DNA of 64,000 nucleotides, taken from NCBI RefSeq assembly GCF_001425005.1, contig NZ_LMDB01000007.1, positions 1 to 64,000 on the forward strand. The letters are read 5' to 3'. Positions 15,084 through 23,565 of this stretch are shown here, piece after piece. Numbering within the stretch: position 1 is the stretch's first letter; every line of letters starts with the position of its first letter. Source of the stretch: Duganella sp. Root336D2. GTDB lineage: Bacteria > Pseudomonadota > Gammaproteobacteria > Burkholderiales > Burkholderiaceae_D. The position numbers and the translations under genes are program-made. A model generated the notes under the pieces. It had not been told where the DNA came from, did not search any database, and was given only the letters and a program-made list of their open reading frames with translations.

Positions 15084-15111
15084 AGTTAGTCTGTTTGCAC
15101 AATTACTAACT
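15084..15111. promoter_or_regulatory. Inverted repeat upstream of aqpZ
   Basis: AGTTAGT (15084-15090) and ACTAACT (15105-15111) form a perfect 7-bp inverted repeat with a 14-nt spacer, 18 nt before the aqpZ start. The half-site is close to but not the same as that at 14963-14983. It may bind the divergent HxlR protein or another dimeric regulator. A further repeat, CGCTTG-N7-CAAGCG, lies at 14994-15012. Confidence 0.4.
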
Positions 15112-15128
15112 CTCAATGGAGCCTGACA

Positions 15129-15818
15129 ATGCAAAAACTGGGTGCGGAATTCTTCGGTACTTTCTGGCTGGTCCTGGGCGGCTGCGGCAGCGCGGTGCTG
15201 GCGGCGGCATTCCCCGGCGTGGGGATCGGCTTGCATGGCGTATCGCTGGCCTTCGGCCTGACGGTGCTGACCATGGCCTTCGCCATCGGCCATATTTCAG
15301 GCTGCCATTTGAACCCGGCGGTGTCGGTCGGCTTGTGGCTGGGCGGCCGTTTCCCGGCCAAGGATTTGCCGGGCTATATCATGGCGCAGGTGCTGGGCGG
15401 CATCGCCGCCGGCGGCGTGCTGTACCTGATCGCCAGCGGCAAGGCCGGCTTTGACGTTGCGGCCGGCTTCGCTTCCAACGGCTACGGCGAGCATTCGCCG
15501 GGCGGCTACAGCCTGGTGGCGGCCCTGGTGACCGAAATCGTGATGACGGCCTTCTTCCTGCTGGTGATCCTGGGCGCTACCGACAAGCGCGCGCCGGCCG
15601 GCTTCGCCCCGATCGCCATCGGCCTGTGCCTGACCCTGATCCACCTGGTCTCAATCCCGGTCACCAATACCTCGGTCAATCCGGCGCGCAGCACCGGCGT
15701 GGCGCTGTACGTGGGCGGCTGGGCCGTAGCGCAGCTGTGGCTGTTCTGGGTGGCGCCGCTGATCGGCGCCGGCGTCGGGGCCGGCATCTACCGCTTTATC
15801 GGCGGCGAACAGAAATAA
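15129..15818 (+). CDS. aqpZ: Aquaporin Z, water channel
   Basis: This 229-residue inner-membrane channel has six membrane segments and both NPA boxes, [15 protein letters not shown] (about residue 60) and [15 protein letters not shown] (about 183). The starting sequence [26 protein letters not shown] is typical of AqpZ. The ar/R Arg follows the second NPA, and the first half-helix His-Leu pair is kept, which points to a water channel rather than a glycerol facilitator. It has a TGGAG ribosome site and is divergent from the fatty-acid cluster with two inverted repeats between them. Confidence 0.95.
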   Translation: MQKLGAEFFGTFWLVLGGCGSAVLAAAFPGVGIGLHGVSLAFGLTVLTMAFAIGHISGCHLNPAVSVGLWLGGRFPAKDLPGYIMAQVLGGIAAGGVLYLIASGKAGFDVAAGFASNGYGEHSPGGYSLVAALVTEIVMTAFFLLVILGATDKRAPAGFAPIAIGLCLTLIHLVSIPVTNTSVNPARSTGVALYVGGWAVAQLWLFWVAPLIGAGVGAGIYRFIGGEQK

Positions 15819-15865
15819 GCGCGGCGGCGCCTGCTGCTATCATTGGGATTCTCCAGGGAGGGTAT

Positions 15866-16198
15866 ATGGCGCTACCACATGCATCATCCGGGCAAGTGAT
15901 CCGGATCAGCCGCGAGACCGGGGAAAGCCTGTCGCAATTTTCTTCCATTGCGCTGGCCAAGACGGAGCAGCTCGAATTGATCCGCATGACCGTGCCCGCC
16001 GGCCGGGCCTTGCCGGAACACGCGGTGCGCGGCCAGATCACGCTGCAATGCCTGGAAGGGGAAGTGTCGTTCGACGCCCACGGCCGCAGCACCATCCTGC
16101 GTGCGGGCGAGCTGCTGTGCCTGGAAGGCGGCGCGCCCCATGCATTGCAGGCGAACGCCGACTCCCTGTTGCTGCTGACTATTTTGCTGCCGGGTTAA
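15866..16198 (+). CDS. Small cupin-domain protein
   Basis: This 110-residue single-domain beta-barrel protein has the cupin segments [25 protein letters not shown] (in part) and [20 protein letters not shown]. In the first motif the usual HxH pair is reduced to one His (EHAVRGQ), but the His in the second motif (APHAL) is kept. A metal site is therefore uncertain. It starts 47 bp behind aqpZ with a GGGAGG ribosome site and converges on gpsA, overlapping its 3' end by 20 bp. Function is unknown; such proteins often sense or sequester small ligands. Confidence 0.8.
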   Translation: MALPHASSGQVIRISRETGESLSQFSSIALAKTEQLELIRMTVPAGRALPEHAVRGQITLQCLEGEVSFDAHGRSTILRAGELLCLEGGAPHALQANADSLLLLTILLPG

Positions 16199-17207
16199 AG
16201 CTTTCGTAGCGCGGGTCGCGCGCCAGCAGGCCCTGCACCAGGTCGGCCGGCTGCAGGCCGTCGAACAGCACGCTGGCGACGGCATTCGTGATCGGCATGT
16301 CGACCCCGAGCCGGCGCGCCAGTTCGCGCACCGCTTTGGCGCAAGGCACGCCTTCGGCCACATGGCCCAGTTCGTTGACCACGGTGTCCAGCGATTTGCC
16401 TTGCGCCAGGCCCAGGCCGACGCGGCGGTTGCGCGACAGGTCGCCGGTGCAGGTCAGGATCAGGTCGCCCATCCCGGTCAGGCCCATGAAAGTCTCGACC
16501 TGCCCGCCCAGCGCGCTGCCAAGGCGGGTGATCTCGGCCAGGCCGCGCGTGATCAGCGCGGCGCGCGCGTTCAGGCCCAGGCCCATGCCGTCGGCCACGC
16601 CGGTGGCAATGGCCAGCACGTTCTTCACCGCGCCGCCCACTTCGACGCCGACCATGTCTTCGCTGGAATAGACGCGCATGGTGCCGCCGTGTACCGCGCC
16701 CACCACCAGTTCGCACAGGGCGGCGTTGCTGGAGGCGATGGTCAGTGCGCAAGGCAGGCCCTTGGCCACCTCCTGCGCGAACGAAGGGCCGGACAGGGCG
16801 CCAGAGGGCACGCCTTCACCCAGTACTTCGCGCGCGATCTGGTGCGGCAGCATACCGGTGTCATATTCGAAGCCCTTGCACAGCCAGACGATATTCGGGA
16901 TCTGCCTGTCCTTCAGCGCATGCAGCAGCGGGCGCAGGCCGGCCACCGGGCAGGCGGCGATCAGCAAACCGTCCTGGCCCACATGGGCCACGGCAGCGTC
17001 AAAGTCGGAAGCCACCTGCAGCGCAGGCGGGAAAGGGTAGCCTTTCAGGTAATGCGTATTGTCGCGGGCGGCATCCATTTCAGCCATCGCGGCGGCATTG
17101 CGGCCCCACAGCACCACGTCGTGGCGCGCGGCGACCGCGATCGCAACGGCGGTGCCCCAGGCGCCGGCGCCCAGCACGCTGATCTTGCGTTTATGTCCTT
17201 GCGGCAT
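16179..17207 (-). CDS. gpsA: Glycerol-3-phosphate dehydrogenase [NAD(P)+]
   Basis: This 342-residue enzyme makes sn-glycerol 3-phosphate from dihydroxyacetone phosphate for phospholipid synthesis. The N-terminal Rossmann motif [16 protein letters not shown] (about residues 11-26), the [13 protein letters not shown] segment (about 138), the catalytic Lys in [17 protein letters not shown] (about 188) and the substrate loop [12 protein letters not shown] (about 248) are all present. It lies 5 bp behind the SH3-domain gene and shares the secB neighbourhood usual for beta-proteobacteria. Its 3' end overlaps the convergent cupin gene by 20 bp. Confidence 0.97.
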   Translation of the reverse strand: MPQGHKRKISVLGAGAWGTAVAIAVAARHDVVLWGRNAAAMAEMDAARDNTHYLKGYPFPPALQVASDFDAAVAHVGQDGLLIAACPVAGLRPLLHALKDRQIPNIVWLCKGFEYDTGMLPHQIAREVLGEGVPSGALSGPSFAQEVAKGLPCALTIASSNAALCELVVGAVHGGTMRVYSSEDMVGVEVGGAVKNVLAIATGVADGMGLGLNARAALITRGLAEITRLGSALGGQVETFMGLTGMGDLILTCTGDLSRNRRVGLGLAQGKSLDTVVNELGHVAEGVPCAKAVRELARRLGVDMPITNAVASVLFDGLQPADLVQGLLARDPRYESFNPAAK

Positions 17208-17212
17208 CTTGC

Positions 17213-17659
17213 TTAGTTACCCCAGATGTCATTGCTGCGCACGTAGCCCACCAGGCCATCGCGGTGCTTTACCTTGGTCCAGCCATTGGCCGCAGGTTCC
17301 GTCAGCTCCAGCAGCACGCCCTTGTCGGCGACGAACACCACCGGCGAGCTTTCGTCGGCCGCGCCGCGCACCTTGGTATTGGCAGTACGCACGATGACGT
17401 TGCGCAGTTTGCTGCTCAAGCCCTTGGCTTCAGTCCAGGCCAGGTCGCCGGCCATATCGCGTACCTTGACCCATTCGCCGTAAGTCAGCACGATTTCCAG
17501 CGGGGCGCCGGAAGGGATGATGAAGCGCCTGGCAGCCATGGTCGACGGGGCGCCGTACAGCACGGCAGGATTGGCGCCTACCGACCGGTAGTCGATAGCC
17601 TGGGCGCTGGCGCAGGCCAGCAGCGTTGCGGCGATGGCGACAATGCGGCGTAAATTCAT
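17213..17659 (-). CDS. Exported SH3-domain protein
   Basis: This 148-residue protein has a signal peptide ([22 protein letters not shown]) and two bacterial SH3-like repeats: [19 protein letters not shown] (about residues 33-51) with GEWVKVRD, and [19 protein letters not shown] (about 95-113) with [18 protein letters not shown]. Such domains usually bind cell-wall peptide stems. It sits between the secB terminator and gpsA, with only 5 bp to gpsA, an arrangement common in this order of bacteria. Function is unknown beyond probable envelope binding. Confidence 0.85.
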   Translation of the reverse strand: MNLRRIVAIAATLLACASAQAIDYRSVGANPAVLYGAPSTMAARRFIIPSGAPLEIVLTYGEWVKVRDMAGDLAWTEAKGLSSKLRNVIVRTANTKVRGAADESSPVVFVADKGVLLELTEPAANGWTKVKHRDGLVGYVRSNDIWGN

Positions 17660-17672
17660 CGATTAAGACCTT

Positions 17673-17704
17673 AAAAATGCGCAAAGGCCCACTGGGGCCT
17701 TTGC
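17673..17704 (-). terminator. Rho-independent terminator of secB
   Basis: On the minus strand GCAAAGGCCC, loop CAGT, GGGCCTTTGC (17704-17681) is followed by GCATTTTTAA. It lies 40 bp after the secB stop. A second hairpin (GGGGAACC-GT-GGTTCCCC, 17710-17727) lies between them. Confidence 0.85.
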
Positions 17705-17744
17705 ATGCGGGGGAACCGTGGTTCCCCATGATATCGCAGAAGTA

Positions 17745-18236
17745 TTACTGTACGGTTGCCGAGCCTTCGACCGGGGTCGCACCAGCGTCAGCAGCTTGCT
17801 GCTGGGCGATGGCTGCCAGGCGCTGCTGGTAGAACACTTCGAAGTTGATTTCGGCCAGGTGGATCGGCGGGAAACCGGCGCGGGTGATCATGTCGGCGAT
17901 GTTGGAACGCAGGTATGGGTACACAATGTTCGGGCAGCCGATGCCCAGCAGCGGGTCCAGCTGTTCGGCTGGAATATTGCGGGCTTCGAAGATACCGGCT
18001 TGCTTGCCTTCAACCAGGAAAGCGACCTTGTCCTTGATCTTGGCCGTCACGGTCACGGTCACGGTGGACTCGAAGATGCCTTCGGACAGCGGCTCAGCGC
18101 CAACGTCCAGTGCCACTTCGATCGAAGGGGCTTCCTGTTCCAGGAAGATAGCTGGGGAATTAGGCTGTTCCAGCGACATGTCTTTCAGGTAGACGCGTTG
18201 GATTTGGAACACGGGTTGCAGGTTTTCTTCAGACAT
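17745..18236 (-). CDS. secB: Protein-export chaperone SecB
   Basis: This 163-residue cytosolic chaperone keeps preproteins unfolded and passes them to SecA. It starts with the family pattern [32 protein letters not shown] and contains the conserved ECP-like core [30 protein letters not shown] in its second half (about residues 107-136), with the Ala/Gln-rich tail typical of beta-proteobacteria. It is followed by a clear terminator and preceded by grxC, the common order in this group. No oddities are seen. Confidence 0.97.
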   Translation of the reverse strand: MSEENLQPVFQIQRVYLKDMSLEQPNSPAIFLEQEAPSIEVALDVGAEPLSEGIFESTVTVTVTAKIKDKVAFLVEGKQAGIFEARNIPAEQLDPLLGIGCPNIVYPYLRSNIADMITRAGFPPIHLAEINFEVFYQQRLAAIAQQQAADAGATPVEGSATVQ

Positions 18237-18375
18237 GGAACGCTTTCGTATCAGTTATATAGTTAATGCTTGTCCAGGCCACGGGGGTAAGCCCAAGTCA
18301 AACGCGACGGCAATTGTAGCAAAACTAGTTTATTTTCCAACCTTTCGCCCGCTTGTCCGTTGTATTTGGGGGCGT

Positions 18376-18636
18376 TTAAGCTTTTAACAAGGGGTCCAGG
18401 CCACCGGCCTGGTCGAGGGCATACAGGTCGTCAAATCCGCCAACGTGGGTGTCGCCGATATAGATCTGCGGCACGGTGCGGCGGCCGGTCTTTTCCATCA
18501 TGAGCTGGCGCTGGGCCGGGTCGAGGTCGACGCGGATCTTGTTGATGGCGGTGACACCCTTGCTTTCCAGTAAACGCTCGGCGCGCACGCAATATGGGCA
18601 CACCAGGGTGCTGTACATGGTCACGTTGGCAGTCAT
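18376..18636 (-). CDS. grxC: Glutaredoxin 3
   Basis: This 86-residue thiol oxidoreductase has the CPYC active site (VCPYCVRAERLL, residues 13-16 for CPYC), the cis-Pro segment RRTVPQIYIGDTHVGG and a GG-D-L ending. It uses glutathione to reduce disulfides. An AAAGGAG ribosome site precedes the ATG. It is the second gene after the rhodanese, with a 10-bp gap, and is followed by secB after 139 bp. Confidence 0.96.
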   Translation of the reverse strand: MTANVTMYSTLVCPYCVRAERLLESKGVTAINKIRVDLDPAQRQLMMEKTGRRTVPQIYIGDTHVGGFDDLYALDQAGGLDPLLKA

Positions 18637-18646
18637 GGCAACTCCT

Positions 18647-19045
18647 TTACTTTGTCAGCGGCAGGTTTTGCGACTTCCAGGCATCGATTCCGCCTTCCAT
18701 CACGACCACGTCGGAGAAACCGGACTTTTCCAGCATGCGGGCAGCGCTGAAGGCGCTGATCCCTTTATCGCACACCACCACCAGGGTCTTGTCCTTGAAC
18801 TTCTTCAGTTCGTCCATGCGGTTGCCCAGTTCGGCCAGGGGAATATGCTTGGAATCGATGATACGGCTTTCCGCCTTGTCCTTGGCGCGCACATCGAGGA
18901 TGCCGGCTTTGCCGCGGTTGATCAGCATGGTGACTTCGGCTGGCGAGGCTTTTTTGCCGCGCTGGGTCAGGACTGGGAACAGCAGGGCGCCGCCGGACAC
19001 GAGGGCGATGGCGATCAGAAAAATATTGTCGATGATGAATTTCAC
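18647..19045 (-). CDS. Membrane-anchored rhodanese-like protein (YibN-type)
   Basis: This 132-residue protein has an N-terminal membrane anchor (FIIDNIFLIAIALVSGGALLFPVL) and a single rhodanese domain with the active Cys loop VVVCDKGISAFSAA (Cys about residue 92). It probably carries sulfane sulfur at the inner membrane. I place the start at the GTG 19045, because a longer frame to 19120 would leave only 28 bp to the divergent gpmA gene and has a poor start. It leads grxC and secB, matching the E. coli yibN-grxC-secB order. Confidence 0.85.
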   Translation of the reverse strand: MKFIIDNIFLIAIALVSGGALLFPVLTQRGKKASPAEVTMLINRGKAGILDVRAKDKAESRIIDSKHIPLAELGNRMDELKKFKDKTLVVVCDKGISAFSAARMLEKSGFSDVVVMEGGIDAWKSQNLPLTK

Positions 19046-19148
19046 GGTAATCCAATGGTTGAACTTAATCTGCGCATTATAAAATAGATGCTTGTTCGTG
19101 GCTTCGGCGGCGATTTTCACCCATTTCCAACTCTATTGTTATAGCTCT

Positions 19149-19895
19149 ATGTATAAAATCGTATTCATGCGTCACGGCGAGTCCACCTGGAACCTGGAAA
19201 ATCGCTTCACCGGCTGGACCGATGTGGACCTGACCGAAAAAGGCGTCAACGAAGCCAAATCTGCCGGTAAAATCCTGAAAGATGCCGGCTTCTCCTTCGA
19301 CCTGTGCTACACCTCCGTGCTCAAGCGCGCCATCCGCACCCTGTGGCTGACCCTGGACGGTATGGATGAAATGTACGTGCCGATCAAGCATGATTGGCGC
19401 CTGAACGAGCGTCATTATGGTGCTTTGCAAGGCCTGGACAAGGGCGAAACCGCCGCCAAGTTCGGCGATGCGCAGGTGCTGGTATGGCGCCGCAGCTACG
19501 ATATCCCGCCGCCGGCACTGGAAGCGGGCGACGAGCGCGCCTCCTTCAACGACCCGCGCTATGCCGGCCTGCCGCAAGATTCCATTCCGCTGACCGAATG
19601 CCTGAAAGACACCGTGGCGCGCGTGATGCCGGCCTGGAACGATGACATCGCCCCGGCCATCAAGGCTGGCAAGCAAATCCTGATTTCGGCCCACGGCAAC
19701 AGCCTGCGCGCCCTGATCAAGATGCTGGACGGCATCAGCGACGAGGAAATCGTCGGCCTCAACATCCCCAACGGCCAGCCGCTGGTGTACGAACTCGATG
19801 CCGACCTGAAGCCGATCAAGCACTACTACCTGGGCGACCCGGCAGCCATTGCTGCCGCGCAGGCAGCCGTGGCCAACCAGGGCAAGGCCAAGTAA
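19149..19895 (+). CDS. gpmA: 2,3-bisphosphoglycerate-dependent phosphoglycerate mutase
   Basis: This 248-residue glycolytic enzyme interconverts 3- and 2-phosphoglycerate. The phospho-His motif [19 protein letters not shown] (His about residue 9) starts the protein, the active-site Glu lies in [16 protein letters not shown] (about 86) and the second His in [12 protein letters not shown] (about 183). Length and start are typical; a frame extension to 19092 is unlikely. It is divergent from the rhodanese gene and followed 5 bp later by the EnvC-like gene. Confidence 0.97.
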   Translation: MYKIVFMRHGESTWNLENRFTGWTDVDLTEKGVNEAKSAGKILKDAGFSFDLCYTSVLKRAIRTLWLTLDGMDEMYVPIKHDWRLNERHYGALQGLDKGETAAKFGDAQVLVWRRSYDIPPPALEAGDERASFNDPRYAGLPQDSIPLTECLKDTVARVMPAWNDDIAPAIKAGKQILISAHGNSLRALIKMLDGISDEEIVGLNIPNGQPLVYELDADLKPIKHYYLGDPAAIAAAQAAVANQGKAK

Positions 19896-19900
19896 TCCCC

Positions 19901-21370
19901 GTGGCGCTGCATCCGACTCGCCGCGGCCGCGCCCGGAATTGGCGCGGCGTGGCGCTGGCCCTGCTGCTGGCGCTGGGCGCCGTGCATGGCGCCGACGCTG
20001 CCCGGGCCGCTCCCAAACCGACCGAACGCAGCAAGCAAAAAGTTGCTGCCGAGACGGAGCGGGCGGCCTTGTCGCGCAAGCTGGCCAACCTGAAGGCGGA
20101 AATCGGCAAGACCGAGAGCGCCAAGGAAGACGCGGCCGATACGCTGGCCGAGTCGGAGGAAGCCATTTCCGACGCCAATCGCACCCTGCGCGATTTGGCG
20201 GCGGAGCAATCCCAGATCAATAGCAAGGTGGCCGAGCTGGCTGCCGAGCAGCTGCGCCTGTCCGCCACCGTGGCGGCCCAGAAACAGCAACTGGCCAAGC
20301 TGCTGCGCGAGCAGTACGTGGCCGGCAATGAAGACCGCATCAAGCTGCTGCTGTCGGGCGACAATCCCAACCGTATCAACCGCGAACTGCAACTGATGGC
20401 CTATGTGTCGCAGTCGCAGGCCAAGCTGCTCGATTCGCTGCGCGCGAACCTGAAAAAGGTCGAGGAAAACCAGGCCGAAGCGCAAAACGCCAAGCAGGAA
20501 CTGGACGAAATCGCCGAGGAAGAGAAGCAGCAGAAAGCCAAGCTGGAACAGGAAAAAGGCCGCCGCGCCGCCGCCCTGGCCAGCCTGTCGAAGAAGCTGC
20601 TGGCGCAGCGCAAGGAAGCCGGCCGCATGGAGCAGGATGCCCAGCGCCTGGATACGCTGGTCGACAAACTGAACAAGCTGATCGAAGAACAGGCGCGCAT
20701 CGCCGCCGCCGAAAAAGCGCGCCAGGAAAAGCTGGCCGCGGAACGGGCCGCCAAGGCCAGGGCGGAAGCGGAAGCGCGCGCCCTGGCCCGTGCCAAGGCG
20801 CAGGCCGAGCGCGAACGCCTGGCGCAGGAAGCGAAAAAAGCCGGCAAGCCGGTGCCGAAGCCGCTGCCGGCGGAAGACGAGCCGAAGGTCGCCACCAAGC
20901 CGGAACCTTCCGAGCAGCGCGACGAGAAATCGCCGCGCCCATCCGAAGTGGCGTTGGCGCCGGTCGTGCCGGACGGCGTGTTCGCCCGCATGAAAGGCGA
21001 TTTGCCGGCGCCGGTCTCCGGCAAGGTGGACAAGCGCTTCGGCAGCAAGAATGCCGAGGGCGTGGCCTGGAAAGGCATGGTGGTGAAGGCCGCCGCCGGC
21101 GCCGAAGTGCGCGCCGTGGCGGCGGGCCGCGTAGTGTACGCAACATCGCTGCGCGGCTACGGCAATTTCATTATCATCGACCACGGCGGCCAGTACTGGA
21201 GCGGCTACGGCTACAACGAGTCTGTGCTGAAACGCGCGGGCGACGTGGTGAAAGCGGGCGAGGTGATCGCCACCGTCGGAAATACCGGCGGCTATGAAGA
21301 ATCGGGTTTATACTTTGAAATGCGCCACCAGGGCAAGCCGATAGATCCGGCCGGGTGGGTCAAGTTCTAG
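19901..21370 (+). CDS. EnvC-like murein hydrolase activator
   Basis: This 489-residue exported protein has a signal sequence (about residues 14-33), long coiled coils (about 40-260, rich in Glu/Lys/Gln/Ala), a Lys/Pro linker, and a C-terminal LytM (M23) domain (about 375-489). The LytM metal site is degenerate: the first His is replaced in AWKGMVVKA, and the YSGYGYNES segment resembles EnvC. EnvC proteins switch on amidases at the division septum rather than cut murein themselves. The GTG start lies 5 bp after gpmA. The gpmA-envC-ctpA order is common in proteobacteria. Confidence 0.9.
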   Translation: MALHPTRRGRARNWRGVALALLLALGAVHGADAARAAPKPTERSKQKVAAETERAALSRKLANLKAEIGKTESAKEDAADTLAESEEAISDANRTLRDLAAEQSQINSKVAELAAEQLRLSATVAAQKQQLAKLLREQYVAGNEDRIKLLLSGDNPNRINRELQLMAYVSQSQAKLLDSLRANLKKVEENQAEAQNAKQELDEIAEEEKQQKAKLEQEKGRRAAALASLSKKLLAQRKEAGRMEQDAQRLDTLVDKLNKLIEEQARIAAAEKARQEKLAAERAAKARAEAEARALARAKAQAERERLAQEAKKAGKPVPKPLPAEDEPKVATKPEPSEQRDEKSPRPSEVALAPVVPDGVFARMKGDLPAPVSGKVDKRFGSKNAEGVAWKGMVVKAAAGAEVRAVAAGRVVYATSLRGYGNFIIIDHGGQYWSGYGYNESVLKRAGDVVKAGEVIATVGNTGGYEESGLYFEMRHQGKPIDPAGWVKF

Positions 21371-21386
21371 CGCCAGAAAGCAATCA

Positions 21387-22796
21387 ATGGGCAACAAAAC
21401 GAAGAGTCTGGGCCTGGTCGGCCTTGGTATGGTGGCTGGCATAGCCGTCTCGATGCAGTTTTCCGCCCTTGCGCAAAAGGCCGCCACGCCATTGCCGCTG
21501 GAAGAACTGCGCACCCTGTCCGAAGTTTTCAGCCTGATCAAGTCCGACTACGTCGAACAGGTCGACGACAAGAAGCTGCTGCAGGACGCCATCGCCGGCA
21601 TGGTCTCTTCGCTCGATCCGCATTCCACCTACCTCGATAAGAGCGCATTCAAGGAAATGCGCGAATCCATCCACGGCAAGTTTGTCGGCATCGGCATCGA
21701 AGTCGGGGTGGAAGACGGCTACATCAAGGTGGTGGCGCCGATCGAGGATTCGCCGGCCTGGCGCGCCGGCATCAAGGCGGGCGACCTGATCACCCGCCTC
21801 GACAGCCAGCCGCTGAAAGGCCTGTCGCTGGACGAGGCGATCAAGAAAATGCGCGGCGAGCCGCGCACCAAGGTGGTGCTGACGGTGTCGCGCAAGGATG
21901 AAGAAAAGCCGCTCCTGATTCCCATCGTGCGCGAGGAAATCCGCGTGCAGAGCGTGAAGGTGAAGATGGTGGAGCCGGACTACGCCTGGCTGCGCATCTC
22001 GCAATTCCAGGAGCCGACGGTGGAAGACATGGCGAAGAAGCTCGGCGCCCTGTATGCCAGGAACCCGAACATCAAAGGCCTGGTGCTGGACCTGCGCAAC
22101 GACCCGGGCGGCGTGGTGCAGGGCGCGGTCGGCGTATCGGCCGCCTTCCTGCCCAAGGATGCGCTGGTGGTGTCCACCGACGGCCAGCTGGCCGATTCCA
22201 GGCAGGCTTTCCATGCCACCTCGGAAAACTATTCCAGCCGCAGCGGCGGCGACCCGCTGGCCAAGCTGCCGGCCGCGCTGAAGTCGGTGCCGATGGTGGT
22301 GCTGGTCAACGGCGGCTCCGCTTCGGCCTCCGAAATCGTGGCCGGCGCGCTGCAGGATTACAAGCGCGCCATCGTCATGGGCAGCCAGACTTTCGGCAAG
22401 GGCTCGGTGCAGACGCTGCGCCAGATCACCGCCGATTCGGCCGTCAAGCTGACCACCGCACGCTACTTCACGCCGAACGGCCGCGGCATCCAGGCCAAGG
22501 GCATCGTGCCGGACGTGCTGGTGGATGAAACCGCGGAGGGCGATGCCATCAACAGCCTGCGCCTGCGCGAAGCCGATTTGCAGAAGCACCTGGTCAACAG
22601 CGAGGGCGAGGAAGACAAGCAAGGGCGCATCCGCCGCGACGAACTGGAGGAAGAGCAGCGCCTGCTGGCTGCCGCGAAAAAGCAGAAGCCTTTCGAATTC
22701 GGCGGCAAGGACGACTTCCAGCTGGAACAGGCGCTGCGCCATTTCAAGGGTTTGCCGGTAAAGACAGCTTCCAAGCCTGAGCTGGCAGCGAAGTAG
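21387..22796 (+). CDS. ctpA: S41 family carboxy-terminal processing protease
   Basis: This 469-residue exported protease has an N-terminal signal or anchor (LGLVGLGMVAGIAVSMQFSALA), a PDZ domain (about residues 85-170, GIGIEVGVEDGYIKVVAPIEDSPA) and the S41 catalytic core. The nucleophile Ser is in VNGGSASASEIVAGAL (about 312) and the general-base Lys in MGSQTFGKGSVQTLR (about 338). It trims C-termini of periplasmic proteins. It is 16 bp behind the EnvC-like gene; CtpA-type proteases are often paired with murein hydrolase regulators. Its TAG is directly followed by the ATG of the next gene. Confidence 0.95.
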   Translation: MGNKTKSLGLVGLGMVAGIAVSMQFSALAQKAATPLPLEELRTLSEVFSLIKSDYVEQVDDKKLLQDAIAGMVSSLDPHSTYLDKSAFKEMRESIHGKFVGIGIEVGVEDGYIKVVAPIEDSPAWRAGIKAGDLITRLDSQPLKGLSLDEAIKKMRGEPRTKVVLTVSRKDEEKPLLIPIVREEIRVQSVKVKMVEPDYAWLRISQFQEPTVEDMAKKLGALYARNPNIKGLVLDLRNDPGGVVQGAVGVSAAFLPKDALVVSTDGQLADSRQAFHATSENYSSRSGGDPLAKLPAALKSVPMVVLVNGGSASASEIVAGALQDYKRAIVMGSQTFGKGSVQTLRQITADSAVKLTTARYFTPNGRGIQAKGIVPDVLVDETAEGDAINSLRLREADLQKHLVNSEGEEDKQGRIRRDELEEEQRLLAAAKKQKPFEFGGKDDFQLEQALRHFKGLPVKTASKPELAAK

Positions 22797-23549
22797 ATGA
22801 ACGACCAGCAGCTGCTGCGATATTCGCGCCATATCCTGCTCGACGAAATCGGCATCGAGGGGCAGCAGGCGATCTTGCAGGGCAGGGCGCTGGTGATCGG
22901 CGCCGGCGGCCTTGGCTCGCCGGCAGCGCTCTACCTGGCCTCGGCCGGCATCGGCCAGCTGACCATCGTCGACCATGACTGCGTCGACCTGACCAACCTG
23001 CAGCGCCAGATCGCCCACACCACCGCGCGTGTCGGCCAGCCCAAGGCTGAATCGGCGCGCACCACGCTGAACGCCATCAACCCCGAGTGCCACGTGAACG
23101 CCCTGGTCGAACGGGCCGACGATGCGCGCCTGGCAGCGCTGGTGGCGCAGCACGACGTGGTGCTGGACTGCAGCGACAACTTCAAGACCCGCCACGCGGT
23201 CAACCGCGCCTGCGTGGCGCACCGCGTGCCGCTGGTGTCCGGCGCCGTGATCCGCTTCGACGGCCAGGTCAGCGTGTTCGATACCAGGGTGGCCGGCCCT
23301 TGCTACTCCTGCCTGTTCCCGCAAGACCAGCCGTTCGAGGATGTGGCCTGCTCCACCATGGGCGTGTTCGCGCCGCTGGTGGGTGTGGTCGGCGCCATGC
23401 AGGCGGCCGAAGCGCTCAAGCTGGTGATGGGAATCGGCGAATCGCTGTCCGGCCGCCTGTTGCTGCTGGATGGATTGCGCATGGAGTGGAACAGCATCAG
23501 CATCACCCGCAACGAGGCCTGCCCTGTGTGCGGGACACCACATCAATAA
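22797..23549 (+). CDS. MoeB/ThiF-type adenylyltransferase
   Basis: This 250-residue E1-like enzyme adenylates the C-terminus of a sulfur-carrier protein (MoaD or ThiS). The nucleotide loop VIGAGGLGSPAALYLASAG (about residues 31-49), the RQIAHTTARVGQPKAESA segment, DCSDNF and the zinc pairs CYSCLFP (about 169) and CPVCGTPH (about 241) are all visible, as is the ACSTMGVFAPLVGVVG loop. There is no rhodanese domain, so it is the short form. It starts on the base after the ctpA stop. Choice between moeB and thiF cannot be made from this locus. Confidence 0.93.
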   Translation: MNDQQLLRYSRHILLDEIGIEGQQAILQGRALVIGAGGLGSPAALYLASAGIGQLTIVDHDCVDLTNLQRQIAHTTARVGQPKAESARTTLNAINPECHVNALVERADDARLAALVAQHDVVLDCSDNFKTRHAVNRACVAHRVPLVSGAVIRFDGQVSVFDTRVAGPCYSCLFPQDQPFEDVACSTMGVFAPLVGVVGAMQAAEALKLVMGIGESLSGRLLLLDGLRMEWNSISITRNEACPVCGTPHQ

Positions 23550-23565
23550 ACTGGAGATCCCACAA

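Noticed and set aside
16179..16198. 20-bp overlap of the cupin and gpsA genes
   Set aside because: Short convergent overlaps are common in compact genomes and both genes end normally.
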